DNA of 49,104 nt from assembly GCA_947630735.1 (NCBI GenBank), contig CANRIR010000014.1, positions 1-49,104 of the forward strand, written 5' to 3'. Below the pieces are notes generated by a model that saw nothing but the letters and a program-made list of their open reading frames with translations, did not search any database and had not been told where the DNA came from. How positions within the stretch are numbered: the first letter of the stretch is position 1; each line of letters opens with the position of its first letter. Below are positions 46,620-49,104 of the stretch, one piece after another. The stretch is from an uncultured Marvinbryantia sp. (lineage in GTDB: Bacteria; Bacillota; Clostridia; Lachnospirales; Lachnospiraceae). A program made the position numbers and the translations under genes.

Positions 46620-47000
46620 TTAAGTATTCTCCAAAATTTTCTCGTAGAAAAGCCCCGTGAGGAACCATAGAGGCGCGTAATCCAGGCGGATGAGGCCATG
46701 GTAGTTCAGCTTGGCGTCGCTGTAATCCCAGGGACAGATGCCGCGTTTTTTCAGAAAGGAGCCGGTCAGGTATTCCATGCTGAAAATGCCGCTCATATAG
46801 ATAAGACCGCGCGTGACGAAACCGAAAGAGCGGAAGAGCACGGACAGGGGTCGGATGAGGGCAGCCATGCCGTAGATGGGAAACATCCACGCGCTGGATT
46901 GTCCCATGAGTTTTAATTCCCCGCGGCGGAGGGAGTCCAGACTGGTCCAGAAGATTTCCAGGCACCAGCCGAATACGCCGCATCGCAAAAAGTTCTTCAT
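46620..47000 (-). CDS. Small PF06541-like membrane protein (putative ABC transporter permease)
   Basis: The product has 126 residues with several hydrophobic segments (about 4-18, 37-55, 60-75, 95-115). [26 protein letters not shown]-like [17 protein letters not shown] and GICPWDYS match the family labelled putative ABC transporter type IV/permease in Clostridia, whose transport activity is untested. The ATG at 47000 lacks a clear RBS; an extension to 47060 is possible. A near-identical but internally deleted copy lies at 48724-48972. Confidence 0.75.
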   Translation of the reverse strand: MKNFLRCGVFGWCLEIFWTSLDSLRRGELKLMGQSSAWMFPIYGMAALIRPLSVLFRSFGFVTRGLIYMSGIFSMEYLTGSFLKKRGICPWDYSDAKLNYHGLIRLDYAPLWFLTGLFYEKILENT

Positions 47001-47036
47001 GCAGCCAGTATGTGCAGGATCAGGAAGAATATACAG
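46620..47036. repeat. Direct repeat copy 1 (with 48724-49008)
   Basis: The full small-gene copy and about 36 bp upstream. Compared with copy 2, positions 46834-47036 show about five differences in 200 bases by eye; the 3' end is less similar. Positions 46702-46833 (132 bp) are absent from copy 2. Confidence 0.85.
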
Positions 47037-47092
47037 AAAAGCCGGTAAAAAGCAAGGCAAGTGAGAGTTAACAAATCTGATTTTTCAAATGA

Positions 47093-47121
47093 TTGACGAG
47101 AAGAAAGGGATATCCTATAAT
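47093..47121 (+). promoter_or_regulatory. Promoter of the AlbA_2 protein gene
   Basis: TTGACG at 47093-47098 and TATAAT at 47116-47121 are exactly 17 bp apart, giving a leader of about 85 nt before the start at 47215. Confidence 0.8.
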
Positions 47122-47214
47122 GTTTTCAGGATTTTACTTGAGAGTAACAAGTGGACAAGCATAAAGACAGTTTTTGTGTATTTCTCTGAACATGGAGAAA
47201 TCTGGAGGTTTAGC

Positions 47215-48672
47215 ATGCTCGATTTTGAAAATCTCGAAAAATACAGAGAGAATAATCGAATTGAAGCGAAGAAGGCGCTTGGCGGTCTGCCGCACAGCAT
47301 ATGGGAGACATATTCCGCATTTGCGAATACACTTGGCGGGATTTTGCTTCTCGGCGTGGAAGAACACGAGGACAGATCGCTGCATCCTGTAGACCTGCCT
47401 GATCCTGAGAGGCTGGTAAAAGAGTTCTGGGATATCGTGAATAACCCTCAGAAGGTCAGCACGAATATCCTTACTTCCAGGGATGTGACGATACGGCAGA
47501 TTGATGGCTGTCATATCATCGTTATTGTTGTGCCGCGGGCTCACCGGTATGACCGTCCGGTTTATGTAGAGGGAAATCCGATGACTGGCACTTATCGACG
47601 GAATGGAGAAGGAGATTATCGGTGTACGAAAGAAGAAGTGTTCGCAATGACAAGGGACGCTTCTGCCAGGACACAGGATATGCAGGTTCTTGAGGAGATG
47701 GATACGGATGTGTTCTGCTATGACAGTGTACACAGTTACAGAATGCGGATGAAATATGCGCGACCGGGACATGTGTGGGAGGATCTTGAGGATATTGATT
47801 TCCTGTTCAGGCTTGGGGCTGTCGGCAGGGGAGCGGATGGAAGACTTCATCCGACGGCAGCAGGGCTTTTGATGTTTGGATATGAATATGAGATCGTGCG
47901 GGAATATCCCATGTATTTCCTCGATTATCAGGAGCAGCTGGATGACTCTGCCCGTTGGACAGACCGGATCGTGTCTTCTTCCGGGGACTGGAGTGGGAAT
48001 GTGTATGATTTCTATTTTCGGGTTTATAACCGGATTGTGCAGGACATCAAAGTGCCTTTCCGCATTGAAAACGGCAGCAGGGTGGATGACACGCCGGTGC
48101 ATACCGCTCTGAGGGAAGCCCTTGCAAACTGTCTGGTCAATGCGGACTACTATGGACATCAGGGACTGGTTATCATTCGGAAAAAGGATCAGATTACCTT
48201 TTCTAACCCGGGTGGCTTTCGGATAGAGATTGACGTGGCGAGGAGCGGAGGGATATCCGATCCAAGAAACAGCGCCATGCTGAAAATGTTCAACCTAATT
48301 GATATCGGGGAACGCGCTGGAAGCGGAATTCCAAATATATATCATGTATGGGAAAGTCAGGGTTGGAAGGAGCCGGCCATTATTGAAGGATTTGAACCGG
48401 AACGCATTACACTTGCGCTTTCCGTAGAAAAAATCGGCGATAAAAAATCGGCGATAAAAATCGGCGATAAAAAATCGGCGATAAAAGAAAACATGAAAAC
48501 ACAGATCATAGAATTTCTGACAGACCATTCAACGGCAAAGATGTCTGAAATCACGGAAAGTATCGGGCTGAAATCTTCGAGAACCAGGGACTATATGAGA
48601 GAATTGATCTCCGAGGGAATTGTTGTCGCCGAAGGCGCGAATCGCAACCGGACATACCGATTGAAAGCATGA
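47215..48672 (+). CDS. AlbA_2 (Schlafen-type) ATP-binding protein
   Basis: Proteins with an N-terminal AlbA_2 domain and C-terminal ATPase-like and winged-helix parts are widespread, often annotated as ATP-dependent DNA helicase RecG-related or ATP-binding protein; their role is uncertain and may include regulation or defence. The product has 485 residues: AlbA_2 (about 5-115, with WETYSAFANTLGGILLLGVEE), a middle part with ALREALANCLVNADYYGHQG, SNPGGF and ERAGSGIPNIY, and a C-terminal helix-turn-helix (KMSEITESIGLKSSRTRDYMREL). A tandem IGDKKSAIK motif lies at about 404-423. GGAGG 7 nt upstream fixes the start. Codon use is more AT-rich than flanking genes, suggesting transfer. Confidence 0.85.
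   Translation: MLDFENLEKYRENNRIEAKKALGGLPHSIWETYSAFANTLGGILLLGVEEHEDRSLHPVDLPDPERLVKEFWDIVNNPQKVSTNILTSRDVTIRQIDGCHIIVIVVPRAHRYDRPVYVEGNPMTGTYRRNGEGDYRCTKEEVFAMTRDASARTQDMQVLEEMDTDVFCYDSVHSYRMRMKYARPGHVWEDLEDIDFLFRLGAVGRGADGRLHPTAAGLLMFGYEYEIVREYPMYFLDYQEQLDDSARWTDRIVSSSGDWSGNVYDFYFRVYNRIVQDIKVPFRIENGSRVDDTPVHTALREALANCLVNADYYGHQGLVIIRKKDQITFSNPGGFRIEIDVARSGGISDPRNSAMLKMFNLIDIGERAGSGIPNIYHVWESQGWKEPAIIEGFEPERITLALSVEKIGDKKSAIKIGDKKSAIKENMKTQIIEFLTDHSTAKMSEITESIGLKSSRTRDYMRELISEGIVVAEGANRNRTYRLKA
48428..48487 (+). repeat. 27-bp in-frame repeat in the AlbA_2 gene
   Basis: Two 27-bp units, themselves two near-copies of an AATCGGCGATAAAA-like motif, encode the repeated IGDKKSAIK. The repeat sits in the linker before the C-terminal helix-turn-helix. 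Confidence 0.85.
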
Positions 48673-48723
48673 AAGGGTTTATGACACTTTGACATTAAAC
48701 CAAAGTATAAGCATTTTATCGGT

Positions 48724-48972
48724 TTAACTCCGCTCCAGCACTTTCTCGTAGAAAAGCTCCGTGAGGAACCATAGAGGTGTGTAGTCTAAGCAGATGAGGC
48801 CATGGAAGAGCACGGACAGGGGCCGGATGAGGGCAGCCATGCCGTAGATGGGAAACATCCACGCGCTGGATTGGCCCATAAGTTTTAATTCCCCGCGGCG
48901 GAGGGAGTCCAGACTGGTCCAGAAGATTTCCAGGCACCAGCCGAATACGCCGCAGCGCAAAAAGTTCTTCAT
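48724..48972 (-). pseudogene. Internally deleted copy of the PF06541-like gene
   Basis: The frame encodes 82 residues: the first 52 match the intact copy, then FHGLICLDYTPLWF joins directly, skipping 44 residues. The deletion is in frame (132 bp) with GG at the junction, so a shortened protein is possible, but it lacks the conserved GLIYMSGIF and CPWDY parts. No clear RBS. I call it a probable pseudogene. Confidence 0.75.
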
Positions 48973-49008
48973 GCAGCCAGTATGTGCAGGATCAGGAAGA
49001 ATATTCAG
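48724..49008. repeat. Direct repeat copy 2 (with 46620-47036)
   Basis: Same orientation as copy 1 and 1.7 kb away. Together the copies frame the AlbA_2 gene. No inverted ends, target duplications or transposase were recognised. Confidence 0.85.
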
Positions 49009-49044
49009 AAGAAGTGCAGGAACAGAGGAAATTTTGAATAAGTA

Positions 49045-49072
49045 TTGCATTTTTTATGCGCTATGCTATAAT
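49045..49072 (+). promoter_or_regulatory. Promoter of a gene beyond the window
   Basis: TTGCAT at 49045-49050 and a perfect TATAAT at 49067-49072 are 16 bp apart, pointing right out of the window. Confidence 0.65.
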
Positions 49073-49104
49073 GAAGCCAAGTAAATAATAGCGAAGTAGG
49101 AATT

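Noticed and set aside
46620-49008. Composite transposon
   Set aside because: The flanking direct copies are a membrane-protein gene rather than an IS; no transposase, terminal inverted repeats or target-site duplications were found.

Overview
The window reads as chromosomal DNA of a GC-rich, endospore-forming member of the class Clostridia, most likely Lachnospiraceae-like. The evidence is sporulation genes (gpr, spoIIP), a CIRCE/HrcA heat-shock operon, Firmicute-specific genes (ireB, rnjA, trmK, the trmR/trhP pair), and gene orders matching conserved Firmicute blocks. There is no rRNA, tRNA, transposase, integrase or CRISPR array. One structural RNA is present, RNase P RNA.

Layout. (1) 0.2-5.4 kb: gpr-spoIIP-lepA-hemW. 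(2) 5.4-7.8 kb: a secreted CHAP-domain protein and a convergent membrane-anchored SGNH hydrolase, which split the usual hemW-hrcA junction. (3) 8-14.7 kb: CIRCE-controlled hrcA-grpE-dnaK-dnaJ-prmA-rsmE. (4) 14.8-18.8 kb: cysteine desulfurase and thiI, a divergent HPr-like gene lacking the catalytic His, and mtaB. (5) 18.9-24.3 kb: ireB-ruvX-DUF1292-rnjA-ylbF-like-short mltG-like-trmR-trhP, with genes close or overlapping. (6) 24.4-31.2 kb: arginine biosynthesis, argG facing argC-GNAT-argJ-argB-argD across a regulatory gap with two ArgR-box-like sites. (7) 31.3-37.9 kb: a small DMT transporter, a ComEA-like lipoprotein, a response regulator/histidine kinase pair, a GerMN lipoprotein and comEC. 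(8) 38-44.2 kb: dGTPase-like gene, dnaG, trmK, Nif3-like gene and a uridine-kinase-like gene; rpoD, commonly next to dnaG in Firmicutes, is absent here. (9) 44.2-46.5 kb: a composite repeat, rnpB and the pyrBI operon on the minus strand. (10) 46.6-49.1 kb: an AT-richer accessory segment, an AlbA_2/Schlafen-type ATP-binding protein gene between two direct copies of a small PF06541-like membrane protein gene, one with a 132-bp in-frame deletion.

The most unusual feature is a recurring class of short tandem repeats at gene 3' ends. In argG (17 bp x2), argJ (27 bp x5), argD (23 bp x2) and dnaG (39 bp x5) the first repeat unit contains the stop codon of the upstream gene. The SGNH hydrolase (39 bp x3), the GNAT gene (43 bp x2) and argC (67-bp spacing) have repeats starting at or just past the stop. 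In-frame minisatellites also sit in linkers of trhP (42 bp) and the AlbA_2 protein (27 bp). I do not recognise this as a named repeat family. All assignments are by eye from sequence motifs, length and context; no database search was run.
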